A stretch of DNA of 64,000 bases from Candidatus Poribacteria bacterium WGA-3G (GCA_000406005.1 ASZN01000001.1:1-64000), one strand, 5' to 3'. Positions 52,065 through 61,614 are shown, counted from the first letter of the stretch. Notes: generated from the sequence alone by a model not told the origin. Numbers and translations are program-made.

Positions 52065-54449
52065 TCAGAACTCGATTGTCAAGCCGATGTGGGGGATGAT
52101 GGGAAATTGCCGTGCTTCCTGTACATCGTCACCGGCAGGATTGTAAAGCTTGATGATATTTTTGCGGTTGTATACATTTAGAATTTCGAGAAATCCGCTT
52201 ATTTGCCACCCTTTACGATGCCATATTTTACGCACACGCATATCTAACCGGTGATAAAGCGGTAACGATGCCATAGACACCTGCCATTCACCTTGAACAT
52301 CATTGAAGATGGGTTGCATGCCGCGTGTTATCGGATCTTGGATGAGCAGAATTTCGCTCACATGCGTCCCTGCTGTCCCGCTCGAATACTGCCACTTCGC
52401 ACCAACCTCTAAAGTTGGACGGATGCTATAATTACCGACAAGACTGATAATGTGGGTGTTATCGAAAATATAGGGTTCGTAAGGCGCGTCAGGATGTGTG
52501 CGCTGCTCCCGATGCGTCCATGCATAAGAGAGCCAACCGAAGAACTTTTCGTTGACGCGGTGTCGTAGAAACACCTCTGCACCACCGATGTATCCGGCAC
52601 CCTGATTATGGTAACGAACTGTAGTTTGCAAACCGAAATCATTAGTGAATTCAACTACATCTGTTGTTACCAGGTCCAGTAGACTTTTGTAGTAGATCGC
52701 AAACTTCAACTCTGTCTGTGATGAGGGTTGGTGTTCAAATTCCATAATATAGTGTCGTGCAAGACTCGATTTTAGGTCTCTGTTTCCATTCTCCGCAAGC
52801 ACCTGATACGCCAACGGACTCTGTTCATAAGTTCCGTAAGCAAAGCGGAGTATAGCGCTATTCGGCAATTTTACGCTCAAGCTGCCACGCGATTGAACAG
52901 AGAGTCCCTTGGTAAGATTGAAATAGTCGAGTCGCACCCCGAGCGCGAGTGAAAGAAACGAAAGCGGATCATAGCGTCCCTGTAGATACCCTTCTGAACG
53001 TTGAAAATCGTACCAGAATTCATCATAAGTCACTTGAGGACGAACAACTTGGTAAGTCCGATTGTTATGAGTTACTAATTCCACATTTTCATTCAATATG
53101 GAATCCACATCCGACTCGATGAACCCTTCATAGCGTATGCCCCGATCTTCAAAACTATTTGCCGGGCTGAATGTGAAGAGAAACCCCGATTCAAGTTGAA
53201 ACTTCGGTGTCAGTTTGTAGGATATATCTTCGCGGAGTGTATAGACAGGCACATTAGCCCTTATGTTGTCGTAGGCGGATTTTTCGGATATAAGTTCTGG
53301 TTCTAATTTCGGACGGGTTTCGTCTTCCCCCAAAAAAGATTGGCTGAGAACGCCCCTGAAGTCCATATTGAGAAAAGTGAAGGCACGGGTAAAAGAGAAA
53401 TGGGATATCAAGTTTTCAGTGAACTTGGACCGGAAATGAACGCCTTGTGCCTCAAAACCGTTTCTAAAGTAGGCAGAAAAATCAGTTGATCCGTCTGTAA
53501 CAGACACAATATTAAAGTGGTCATTCGCGCCGAAGGCATTGAGCGTAAGGTGATGTTTTTCACCGAGTTCGTAGGCAAGTTTGAATTGGTAATCGGAGAA
53601 GTAAGGTGACACCCAGTCGTCTACAAACAGGCCAGCAATAAGATCAAGGTAGCTTCGCCTTCCAGCAGCATGAAAGTACCCTTTATCGCTAATGCTGCCT
53701 TCAAGTATTCCTTCGGAGTAGAGGACATTAAGGTTAAATTGACCGCTCAGTTTCTGTGCGTCTATCCGGTCGCGGGAGTGGATGTCAAGCACGGTTTGTG
53801 AATCTAATCCGAATTCGGCACCGTAACCGCCTGCATAGACACGGACGTTGTCGAGAATGTGGGCACTAACCGTCGAAGCAAGTCCACCATAGTGGAAAGG
53901 GTAACCGAGCGGCGTTCTGTCAAAATAGTAAAGCGTGTCTCCCGGACCACTGCCGCGAATATAGAGGATGCCGAAGTAGTCGTTTGGAATGCCGATGCTT
54001 GGAAGTGTTGTCAATCCTCTGAGCGCATCGGTGGTGGTGCCGGGAATCCGTAGCAGTTCGCTGCCACGGATTTCCGTGCGGCTCACCGTCGCGGGGAGGC
54101 GTTGCCCTTCTACTACGATTGTTTCGAGTTTAAAGGCTGCACCGAGGTGTATCTTAACTTCGGTCATATCGCCACTGCTGATGTCTATGGCGACTTCTGT
54201 TGATGTCGCTTCCGAGGGGTGTGTTATAATAAAAACATAACTACCTTCAGGAAGTTTCGTAAAGCGAAAACCACCATTTTCATCGGTTTTCTGGTGCTGG
54301 TCAGTCTTGACAACGTGAACGTCAGCACCCGCGAGGGGTTTTCCAGTACTTTGCTGATAGACGGTTCCCTGAATATCGCCTGTCTGGGCAAAGGCAGATA
54401 GTGACATAATGACAAATACAACCAGAATTGTGATGAATTTTAGCTTCAT
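52065..54449 (-). CDS. TonB-dependent outer-membrane receptor 3
   Basis: The 794-residue receptor has a signal peptide (ending AFAQ), one regulatory-like beta-sandwich, LETIVVEG, a plug with IPNDYFGILYIRGSGPGD, and a barrel ending LTIEF. Long stretches match receptor 2 at both protein and DNA level, for example around the WLSYAWTHREQRTHPDAPYE segment, so the two are the youngest pair in the block. GGAGG lies 13 bases before the ATG. The ligand is unknown. Confidence 0.92.
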   Translation of the reverse strand: MKLKFITILVVFVIMSLSAFAQTGDIQGTVYQQSTGKPLAGADVHVVKTDQHQKTDENGGFRFTKLPEGSYVFIITHPSEATSTEVAIDISSGDMTEVKIHLGAAFKLETIVVEGQRLPATVSRTEIRGSELLRIPGTTTDALRGLTTLPSIGIPNDYFGILYIRGSGPGDTLYYFDRTPLGYPFHYGGLASTVSAHILDNVRVYAGGYGAEFGLDSQTVLDIHSRDRIDAQKLSGQFNLNVLYSEGILEGSISDKGYFHAAGRRSYLDLIAGLFVDDWVSPYFSDYQFKLAYELGEKHHLTLNAFGANDHFNIVSVTDGSTDFSAYFRNGFEAQGVHFRSKFTENLISHFSFTRAFTFLNMDFRGVLSQSFLGEDETRPKLEPELISEKSAYDNIRANVPVYTLREDISYKLTPKFQLESGFLFTFSPANSFEDRGIRYEGFIESDVDSILNENVELVTHNNRTYQVVRPQVTYDEFWYDFQRSEGYLQGRYDPLSFLSLALGVRLDYFNLTKGLSVQSRGSLSVKLPNSAILRFAYGTYEQSPLAYQVLAENGNRDLKSSLARHYIMEFEHQPSSQTELKFAIYYKSLLDLVTTDVVEFTNDFGLQTTVRYHNQGAGYIGGAEVFLRHRVNEKFFGWLSYAWTHREQRTHPDAPYEPYIFDNTHIISLVGNYSIRPTLEVGAKWQYSSGTAGTHVSEILLIQDPITRGMQPIFNDVQGEWQVSMASLPLYHRLDMRVRKIWHRKGWQISGFLEILNVYNRKNIIKLYNPAGDDVQEARQFPIIPHIGLTIEF

Positions 54450-54477
54450 TCAATCGTTTTGACCTCCACTCCGTGCA

Positions 54478-54505
54478 TTATAGTAAAGCCTATGATTACT
54501 TCCAA
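54478..54505 (-). promoter_or_regulatory. Possible promoter of receptor 3
   Basis: On the minus strand TTGGAA (54505-54500) and TATAAT (54483-54478) are 16 bases apart. A TATAAT in the same position (57290-57285) precedes receptor 4, but without a good -35. Confidence 0.4.
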
Positions 54506-54611
54506 CACTATTGTAGCACAAACTATACGAAAATTCAGATTTTAATTCGGTAATGTGTCGTGTTCATTGTCTGAACTATGATTGATGGGATTCAGGGTTT
54601 GACGGGGAGTG

Positions 54612-57257
54612 CTAAAATTCATAGATAACGCCAACGGAAAATAAAAAAGGAATTTGCGGGACTTTTATTGATTCTAAGGTTGCTGGATCGAAATCTTCGG
54701 GCAAATCTTCAGGCGCGATATTTTCAATAACATCTAAAACCCGACTGGAAACGCCTAATCTCATACTGTTTTGGTGCAAAAAGAAATAGGCATTCCATAT
54801 CTCAATAAATTCGGTGACAGGCAAGCCAAAATACCGACTCTTGCGACTCCACCTTAAATCTAATCGGTGGTAGGGAGGTAATTCAGCCTCAAGAATAGCG
54901 TCCAGGTTATCAGGGATAACCTTGTTCATGCCAAGCGTAACAGGGTCTTGAATTTGGAAAATCGCGCCTATTGGCGCTGCAGACGTTCCACTTAAATACT
55001 GCCATTTCATCCCGATTTCGGAATTGTGGGTAAGGTTATAGTTTCCGACAACACTTACAATCTGGCTTTGATTAAAGAGATAAGGTTCGTAGACATCGTT
55101 GGGACGGTTGCGCCGTTCTGCGTGCGTATATGTGTATGAAATCCAGCCAAAGAATTTATCTTTGATGCGATGCCGCAAGAAAATCTCTACGCCACTAACG
55201 AAACCATCACCTTGGTCGAGATAGTTAATAGAAGGGACATCTACAGTTGCATCTTCAAGGGAATCGATAAGCGCGTCCAGATCAATATTTCGTGATACCA
55301 ATTTTTGGAGGTCTTTGTAATAGGTGGCAAACTTGAATTCTGTTTGCGGTGCAAATTTGTGTTCCAATTCCATAATATAATGCCTGGCTACACTGGATTT
55401 TAATGACCGGTTTCCGCCATCCTTTAGCACCTGATACGCTAACGGACTTTGCTCGTACTGACCGTAGGCGAGGCGGATGTTAGAACCGATCGGTAGTTTG
55501 AGGCTCATGCTCGCTCTCGGCTGCGTTGAGAGTTCGTCTGTCATATTCAGATAGTCGAACCGCACGCCAAGCGCGAGGGATAGAAACGAAAATGGATCAT
55601 AGCGTCCTTGAAGATACCCCTCAGCACGGCGAAACGGGTAACTGAATTCATTAAACGATCTACTCCCCACCAGTTCGCCATCATCAGAATCTTCATCCAC
55701 GAACGCACGCGTGGAATACGAAAAACTGTCTGCCGGACTGTAGGAGAAGAGAAAGCCTGGTTCAAACTGGAAGGTGTCTGTTAATTTGTAGGCAATATCT
55801 GTCCGGAGCTGATAGGCTGGCACCTGGGTCTTTATGTCAGAGAATACGCCTTCTCGCGTTGGACCTTCATCAATATCAAAAGGAGAGCCAAACTCCACAT
55901 TGAGAAAGTTGAAAGAACGGGTTAGGGACAGATGGGATATGAATTTTTCTGTAAATTCTGACCGGAAATGAATGCCTGCACTATCAAAACCGTTTTTGTA
56001 ATAGGCAGAAAAATTACGATCTTCCGCTGTATCATCAAATATGAAATTAGAGAAATCAAAATGATCCGTCGCGCCTAAAGCGTTGAGTGTCAGCTGATGT
56101 TTGTCGGTGAATCGATAAACAAACTTCAGTTGATAATCAGAAAACTGAGGAAGTGTAAAGTTAAAAAAGCGGTTAAAGATGAAATCTGAGAGGTCGCGTC
56201 GGGCAGCGGCGGAGGCGTAACCTTTCTTACCAACCTTGGTTTGAATGTAAACTTGAGGATATAGCAGGTTAATATCAATGACACCAGCCCTCTTTTTCTC
56301 TATCCAATCTGGTGAGTGAATATCAATAACAGATTGCGAATCCAATCCGAATTCCGCACCGTAACCACCCGCATAAATGTGAATATCATCAATCGCACCC
56401 GAATAAATTGTTGAAAAAAGTCCGCCAAAATGAAACGGATATCCCAACGGTGTCCGGTCAAAATAGTGGAGTGTAGACCCCGGTTCGCTGCCACGAATAT
56501 AGAGAATCCCAAGGATATCGTTCGGAATACCGATGCCCGGAAGTGTTGTCAATGCTTTGAGTGCATCACCACCAGTGCCTGTGATACGTCTAATTTCCGA
56601 TCCGCGCATCTCCTTTCGACTGATAGTTGGCGGTATTCGTTTTCCTTCCACAACAATTGTTTCCAGTTTGAAAACGGGGCCCAAGTATATTTTCACTTGG
56701 GTTGTATCGCCCGCGCTGATTTCAACAGTGGTTTCCGTTGGTGTGTCGAAAGCGGAGTGCTTTATTGAGATAGTATAAGTTCCGGGAGCGATGTCGGTGA
56801 ACTGAAACTTTCCATCTCTTTTCGTTTCCTGACGCTCCTCAATTTCAATAATATAGACCTCCGCGCCCGCTAATAGCGCACCGGTATCACGATCATAGAC
56901 AGTGCCTTCAATATCTCCTGTCGCAGTAGATTTTTCCAATTGGAACGCGGGGCCAAGGTAGATTTTGCCTTGAATAGTCCCATCTGCGCTTATCTCAATT
57001 GTGATTTCTTCTGGTGTTTTGTAGTTTGGATGTGAAACGGATAGCGTATAAATTCCTATCGGAATTTCGGTGAATCGAAAATTTCCATTCTCATCAGTTT
57101 TTTGCGTTTGCTCTGTTTCAGTAATGCGAACATTAGCCCCCGCAAGCGGTTTTCCTGTACTTCGCTGATAGACCGTCCCTTCAACATCACCAATCTGTGC
57201 ATATATAGGCAAGGATACCAAGAGCACAAGTAGACCAGCGATTAACTGTAACTTCAT
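54612..57257 (-). CDS. TonB-dependent outer-membrane receptor 4, with two N-terminal beta-sandwich domains
   Basis: Unlike the other three it carries two successive regulatory-like domains: IGDVEGTVYQRSTGKPLAGA (about 22-105) and TGDIEGTVYDRDTGALLAGA (about 112-200), before LETIVVEG and the plug with IPNDILGILYIRGSEPGS. The barrel ends GVIYEF. The start at 57257 gives a proper signal peptide and 881 residues; the 23 codons before it are not signal-like. GGAGG lies 14 bases upstream. It is the most divergent paralogue, and the first in transcription order. Confidence 0.9.
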   Translation of the reverse strand: MKLQLIAGLLVLLVSLPIYAQIGDVEGTVYQRSTGKPLAGANVRITETEQTQKTDENGNFRFTEIPIGIYTLSVSHPNYKTPEEITIEISADGTIQGKIYLGPAFQLEKSTATGDIEGTVYDRDTGALLAGAEVYIIEIEERQETKRDGKFQFTDIAPGTYTISIKHSAFDTPTETTVEISAGDTTQVKIYLGPVFKLETIVVEGKRIPPTISRKEMRGSEIRRITGTGGDALKALTTLPGIGIPNDILGILYIRGSEPGSTLHYFDRTPLGYPFHFGGLFSTIYSGAIDDIHIYAGGYGAEFGLDSQSVIDIHSPDWIEKKRAGVIDINLLYPQVYIQTKVGKKGYASAAARRDLSDFIFNRFFNFTLPQFSDYQLKFVYRFTDKHQLTLNALGATDHFDFSNFIFDDTAEDRNFSAYYKNGFDSAGIHFRSEFTEKFISHLSLTRSFNFLNVEFGSPFDIDEGPTREGVFSDIKTQVPAYQLRTDIAYKLTDTFQFEPGFLFSYSPADSFSYSTRAFVDEDSDDGELVGSRSFNEFSYPFRRAEGYLQGRYDPFSFLSLALGVRFDYLNMTDELSTQPRASMSLKLPIGSNIRLAYGQYEQSPLAYQVLKDGGNRSLKSSVARHYIMELEHKFAPQTEFKFATYYKDLQKLVSRNIDLDALIDSLEDATVDVPSINYLDQGDGFVSGVEIFLRHRIKDKFFGWISYTYTHAERRNRPNDVYEPYLFNQSQIVSVVGNYNLTHNSEIGMKWQYLSGTSAAPIGAIFQIQDPVTLGMNKVIPDNLDAILEAELPPYHRLDLRWSRKSRYFGLPVTEFIEIWNAYFFLHQNSMRLGVSSRVLDVIENIAPEDLPEDFDPATLESIKVPQIPFLFSVGVIYEF

Positions 57258-57426
57258 GTAATCAATTTGACCTCCATTTGGTGTATTATAGTGAATCCTA
57301 AAAATAAATAGACACATTCGTAGCACAAATTTCCAGTTTGGGTTTCCAGTCTGAATGCCTGTTATAGGTGTTCAGACTGTTTGAGAGTGCCCAATTAACT
57401 AATTCTAAACTTTACTATCATCACCA

Positions 57427-57456
57427 TTTAACGCAAACTTCAAATTTTTAGTTGAC
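57427..57456 (-). promoter_or_regulatory. Shared 30-base upstream block (copy 4 of 4)
   Basis: This copy matches 49249-49278 at all but one or two positions and lies 170 bases upstream of receptor 4. It is followed at 57481 by GCAGAAAA, which here leads into a complete terminator hairpin. Confidence 0.5.
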
Positions 57457-57485
57457 TTAAACAACCAGTTTCATCACTTCGCAGA

Positions 57486-57524
57486 AAAAAAGCCAAGCGT
57501 ATAGAAGACACGCTTGGCTTTTCT
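57486..57524 (-). terminator. Bidirectional rho-independent terminator
   Basis: AAGCCAAGCGT (57490-57500) and ACGCTTGGCTT (57510-57520) form an 11-bp stem with a 9-base loop, with an A run on the left and a T run on the right. On the minus strand it ends the NHL-protein transcript. It can also stop transcription from the other side. Confidence 0.8.
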
Positions 57525-57550
57525 TTATTTCTACCTTCGATGGCGAGGTC

Positions 57551-58564
57551 TTATTCCTGATGCAGTGTAACCGACCGGCGCGGTGGACTAAATTCCTGCT
57601 CTGTCAACGGCACCGCCATATTCTGGTAAACCTGTACCCGATACGCCCCAAAGTCCGGTACAAACATCAGTCCATCATCGCTGACTGCGACGGATTTCGG
57701 TTGACGTAGGTATTTCTGTGGCTCCAGATCCGCCATGTCCCGCATCCGGTTCGGACTGGCGTTCGTCATCATGTAAGCCTGTGATACCTTTGACAAGGTG
57801 GCATCACCGAGGAACTTCTGCACATACCGACCCTCGGTGTTGAAAAGTTGGATGCGGTCATTACCGCGGTCGGCGACATAGATATCACCGTGGAGATCAA
57901 CATCAATCCCGGCAGGACGGTTGAATTCGCCGTTACCGCTGCCGGATTTACCGAATGCAAAGAGAAACTCTCCCTCGGCACTGAATTTTTGCACCCTATC
58001 GTTTCGCCAATCGACAACGTAGACATCACCGAGTTCATCTACAGCGACACCCCACGGCATGTTGAATTCGCCGTCGCCGTCGCCATAACTCCCCCATCCG
58101 TGGCGGAATTTACCATCTTTTGTAAACTTCTGTACCCGATGACTCAGACTGTCAACGACATAGAGATTCTCCTCCGGATCGAAAGCGATACCGGCAGGTC
58201 CGTTGAGTTGTCCGGGGTCGGTGCCGTGTTCACCCCATGTGCCGATGTGCTCACCCTCACTACTAAAGGCGACAATCCGATGCAGATATTCATCGGAGAC
58301 GTAGATATTCTCTTCACTATCAGCGATGATTGTCACGGGCCATGTAAACTGCCCCTCACCTTGTCCATAACGTCCCATCGTGCCGAGGTCTTCATCCTCA
58401 ACGGTATATTTCCGAATCATCGCCGTGTTGTCGCTCCGGCATAAGATATACAAGCGTCCCTCTTTTCCGATTGCGATGTCAACCGGAAAGTTTGTCGTGC
58501 GCCGCATGCTCAGGCACTTGAGGTATGGAAACCCGGCACGCAGCAAGCCGTAAGGTCTGCCCAT
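57551..58564 (-). CDS. NHL-repeat beta-propeller protein
   Basis: The 337 residues are mostly NHL blades: GEGQFTWPVTIIADSEENIY, LNGPAGIAFDPEENLYVVDS, FNMPWGVAVDELGDVYVVDW, FNRPAGIDVDLHGDIYVADR and a last one near the C-terminus. Blade loops of the form VxKFxxxGxF follow each. There is no signal peptide, so it may act in the cytosol or be exported by another route. AAGGAGA lies about 6 bases before the ATG. DUF1501 and DUF1800 genes lie upstream on the same strand. Confidence 0.9.
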   Translation of the reverse strand: MGRPYGLLRAGFPYLKCLSMRRTTNFPVDIAIGKEGRLYILCRSDNTAMIRKYTVEDEDLGTMGRYGQGEGQFTWPVTIIADSEENIYVSDEYLHRIVAFSSEGEHIGTWGEHGTDPGQLNGPAGIAFDPEENLYVVDSLSHRVQKFTKDGKFRHGWGSYGDGDGEFNMPWGVAVDELGDVYVVDWRNDRVQKFSAEGEFLFAFGKSGSGNGEFNRPAGIDVDLHGDIYVADRGNDRIQLFNTEGRYVQKFLGDATLSKVSQAYMMTNASPNRMRDMADLEPQKYLRQPKSVAVSDDGLMFVPDFGAYRVQVYQNMAVPLTEQEFSPPRRSVTLHQE

Positions 58565-58600
58565 GATATGTCTCCTTCCATTGTCCTACGTCATTTATAC

Positions 58601-58720
58601 AGGACTTACGCATGCTGCTCTTTTGTAGCACAAACTTCCCAGTTTGTGCCACTAAAACGCTGTGCTTTCCGAAAATTCTCATCTAACAGAACGGGCTGCA
58701 GTCAAAATTGCGTAAGTCCT
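58601..58720. mobile_element. 120-bp MITE-like element with terminal inverted repeats (copy 3)
   Basis: AGGACTTACGCA (58601-58612) and TGCGTAAGTCCT (58709-58720) are perfect 12-bp terminal inverted repeats. The element has exactly the same length as the one at 13747-13866 and shares both outer parts. The central hairpin here is CACAAACT-tccc-AGTTTGTG (58629-58648), unlike CATAGGCT-gtt-AGCCTGTG in the other. The stem is kept though its bases changed. Confidence 0.8.
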
Positions 58721-58729
58721 ATTATAGTT

Positions 58730-58758
58730 CGTAGGGGTTGGGTTACCCAACCCCTACG
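58730..58758. repeat. 13-bp perfect hairpin overlapping a stop codon
   Basis: CGTAGGGGTTGGG (58730-58742) and CCCAACCCCTACG (58746-58758) flank TTA. On the minus strand that TTA is the TAA stop of the DUF1501 gene, and the right arm encodes its last residues VGVG. Confidence 0.85.
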
Positions 58759-59900
58759 TTTCCTGAAAACGGATGAATCTGTTCAAAATTCCCACCGACG
58801 ATGTGTGTCGGATCTACACCCATCCACTGTTCCAAAAGCGTTCCGTAGATACCGCGAAAGTCAATGGTATGTTCAAGGTCTTCGCCGTGTACCCATCGGG
58901 ACGGATCAAGGGACGGATACTCCGAATAGAGCCCGCCTTTCACGTGATCCCCGATGATGAACGCACCGCCACCAGTGCCGTGATCTGTGCCACTGGCGTT
59001 GTCTCGGATCCGCCTGCCGAATTCCGTGAAGACGTACATCACGACCTCTTCGGAGGCGTTTTGGGAGCGTAAATCGGTGAAGAACGCTTGAATCGCTTCC
59101 GTCAGATCTTTCAGGAGGCGCGGGTGCGCTGGGACCTCGTTGGCGTGGTTGTCGTATCCACCGTGCTGCGTGTAGAAAACGCGCGTACCGAGGTCGGCAA
59201 GGTGAACACGGGCAACATCTCGCAGGCTTTTAGCGATGGAACTCTGTGGATATTCCACTTCAGACGTATACATCGCCGGTGCTTTCTTGAGCTCGTCCGC
59301 GCCTTTGATGACATCTAACCCGGTTTGACTGAGGTAGTCCATCACAACCCCACTGCCGAGCGTGCTACTATACATCTTCTTGAATATGTCAAGTGCTTGC
59401 GTCCGTCGCGCTTCATCACCGATGCTGGTCATCAACCCGTAGTTGTCCAAATCACCGACAGAGGTAACCGGGATACCCGCAAGCGCACAAGCGCGTGGGA
59501 GCCCCTGTCCGAAACTGACACCCGTTAAGACGTTCTGACTCTGTGGGTCGAGTTCTCGGACGAGTCTACCGACCCAACCTTCATCGCCGATCTTCAGCGG
59601 TTCACAGGTGTGCCAGATATCCATCGCGCGGAAATGCGAGCGGTTTGAATCCGGGTAGCCGATTCCCTGCACAACGGCGACATCACCGGCATCAAACATC
59701 TCTTTGAGTGGACCGGCGTGCGGGTTCCAGCCGAGTGTATCGTCCACGTCCAACGGTATCACATCTTCGGCTTTGATACCCACAACCGGTCGAGAATCGT
59801 GATAAATCCCACTCGTGTATGGTATAAGCGTATTCATAAAGTCGTTGCCGCCTGACAGCTGCACAACGACGAGGACTGGGGCTTTCTTTGTCGTACGCAT
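58743..59900 (-). CDS. DUF1501 protein
   Basis: A sulfatase-like alkaline-phosphatase-fold protein. It starts MRTTKKAPVLVVVQLSGGND, then GDVAVVQGIGYPDSNRSHFRAMDIW, and ends with the metal-site-like FTEFGRRIRDNASGTDHGTGG near 290-310. In planctomycetes and relatives it is paired with DUF1800, as here. There is no clear signal peptide; the usual twin-Arg leader of the family is absent from this start. The last four residues and stop come from a repeat hairpin. GAGGAG lies 8 bases upstream. Confidence 0.9.
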   Translation of the reverse strand: MRTTKKAPVLVVVQLSGGNDFMNTLIPYTSGIYHDSRPVVGIKAEDVIPLDVDDTLGWNPHAGPLKEMFDAGDVAVVQGIGYPDSNRSHFRAMDIWHTCEPLKIGDEGWVGRLVRELDPQSQNVLTGVSFGQGLPRACALAGIPVTSVGDLDNYGLMTSIGDEARRTQALDIFKKMYSSTLGSGVVMDYLSQTGLDVIKGADELKKAPAMYTSEVEYPQSSIAKSLRDVARVHLADLGTRVFYTQHGGYDNHANEVPAHPRLLKDLTEAIQAFFTDLRSQNASEEVVMYVFTEFGRRIRDNASGTDHGTGGGAFIIGDHVKGGLYSEYPSLDPSRWVHGEDLEHTIDFRGIYGTLLEQWMGVDPTHIVGGNFEQIHPFSGNVGVG

Positions 59901-59938
59901 GTCAATGTCTCCTCTATTCAGCCCAAAACTACAAAAAA

Positions 59939-61324
59939 CTAACCGAGTTGATACTCTCTTGAAGCCACAATTAACTGGAGCATACTGATGAGCAATCCTT
60001 GGTTCTCCGCTGCAGCAGTATCATCTCTGAAATCGATCTCACCATTCGCTTCCGCAAATTCTGTTAAATACTGACGCGTCGTGTCTCCGACCACCAGCGG
60101 ACCGGCAAATTCGAGACAACTCTCCACAAACGCTTCCGGTGAAAGCGGGTTCCCATTATCTTTCAGACGTGCAATGATGTCCTGAATACCGGGTTTCGAT
60201 GCATCGCTGACTTCGCGGACAGCAAAGTTGACACGAGCAGTAAGCAATCCGCCATCAATCCACTCTTTACCGGTGTGCCATCCCTCTACAGTCGGTGGAT
60301 CCAGCAGTTTCTGTCCCATCAATTGCGTAGCACTCCCATATTGCGCCATCCCAGGTTGCGGACCCTGGCCTGTCCCGACCAGCTTCAGAATTCCCGTGAC
60401 GAGTTCCGTTGGGCTTTTCACCTTCTTGAATCGGGCTTCCTTGAAGAAATCGGCATTGAAAAGGACACTGAGCACATGAGATATATGTCCATCGGACGCC
60501 ATGAACGCGTCTGCAAGTGTTTCAATGGCATCCGGATCCTGTGGCGGCGTTACATTCCACGATGGCACTTGCGGTTCATCAGCGACAAAGAAATTGTAGA
60601 GGTGTCTGGAGATGAATCCGGCGCAAGCGGGTTGCTCAACAATAATGTCGATGATGTCATCGCCGTTGAGGTTTCCGGTATGTCCCAAAAAGGTTTTTTC
60701 ACTGTTATCATGCTCCTCTTCAACAAACAGGAACGGTGGCGCATAGTAACCATGCGGATACAACGGAATCGGTTGCCCGAACGTCCAACCCGTAAAGGCG
60801 AGGGCGCAGTTCTTGATGTCATCTTCCGTGTAGTTGCCGACACCTAATGAAAAGAGTTCAAGGAGTTCTCTACCGTAATTCTCGTTGGGTTCACCTTTGC
60901 GATTTTCGTTGTTGTCGAGCCAGAAGATCATCGCCGGGTCTCTGGAGAGTTCGAGCAGAATGTCTTGCATTTTCCCCATACCGACCCGTCGAAGCATATC
61001 AATCTGGTTCGTGGATGCGAGGATATGCTGGTTCTTGCCGAGTCCGGTTGCAAAGACATGATGCCAGAAGAGTGCCATCTTCTCTTGAAGTGGGCATCTA
61101 CTGTTCAGCATCCGATAGATCCAAATCCCGACATAACCGCCTTCACTGCCGAAGTAGCGTTCTAAAATATCTTCATCAATCGGGGTACCGCGTTCAGGAT
61201 GGACGAGATCGTCAACAACGTTCTCATAGCCTTTTTCGACGTAGGCTTCCAGTTCGGTGCGGGTTGTTCCAAACCCTGCGCGGCGCATGAGGTGCGCCAT
61301 TAACGCAACATCGTTCTGTGACAT
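59939..61324 (-). CDS. DUF1800 protein
   Basis: The family is recognised from HLMRRAGFGTTRTELEAYVE at the start, MALFWHHVFATG, NENYGRELLELFSLGVGNYTEDD and the later VKSPTELVTGILKL. GGAGG five bases before the ATG at 61324 sets the start; the longer frame to 61408 has no such site. This gives 461 residues. It pairs with the DUF1501 gene 38 bases downstream, a conserved arrangement of unknown function, possibly secretion of large proteins or polymer handling. Confidence 0.9.
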   Translation of the reverse strand: MSQNDVALMAHLMRRAGFGTTRTELEAYVEKGYENVVDDLVHPERGTPIDEDILERYFGSEGGYVGIWIYRMLNSRCPLQEKMALFWHHVFATGLGKNQHILASTNQIDMLRRVGMGKMQDILLELSRDPAMIFWLDNNENRKGEPNENYGRELLELFSLGVGNYTEDDIKNCALAFTGWTFGQPIPLYPHGYYAPPFLFVEEEHDNSEKTFLGHTGNLNGDDIIDIIVEQPACAGFISRHLYNFFVADEPQVPSWNVTPPQDPDAIETLADAFMASDGHISHVLSVLFNADFFKEARFKKVKSPTELVTGILKLVGTGQGPQPGMAQYGSATQLMGQKLLDPPTVEGWHTGKEWIDGGLLTARVNFAVREVSDASKPGIQDIIARLKDNGNPLSPEAFVESCLEFAGPLVVGDTTRQYLTEFAEANGEIDFRDDTAAAENQGLLISMLQLIVASREYQLG

Positions 61325-61614
61325 GTTCACCTCCGATACGTTCACTGTGAGGCGGGACCTCACGTTAGTAACTTTCGATGGAATACCATTTTCACGTTTC
61401 GGTTTCATTAGAATTCGGCGAAACCACTATCAAGATTACACATATCCTAAACTAAAGCGAAAAAAATGTCAAATTATGCAAGCATTCCACGAAAAATTGT
61501 GTCTTTAATAACTGAACGGCATCACGTTTCACATTTAAATCGGTTTAATCTTTGATATCTATAAATTTGGAGGATCTGCAACCTCTATCACTATCAACCA
61601 AAAGAGAGCAAACT

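Noticed and set aside
57848..58444. 198-residue plus-strand open frame
   Set aside because: It is antisense to the NHL-repeat gene. Its regularity mirrors the NHL blades on the other strand.
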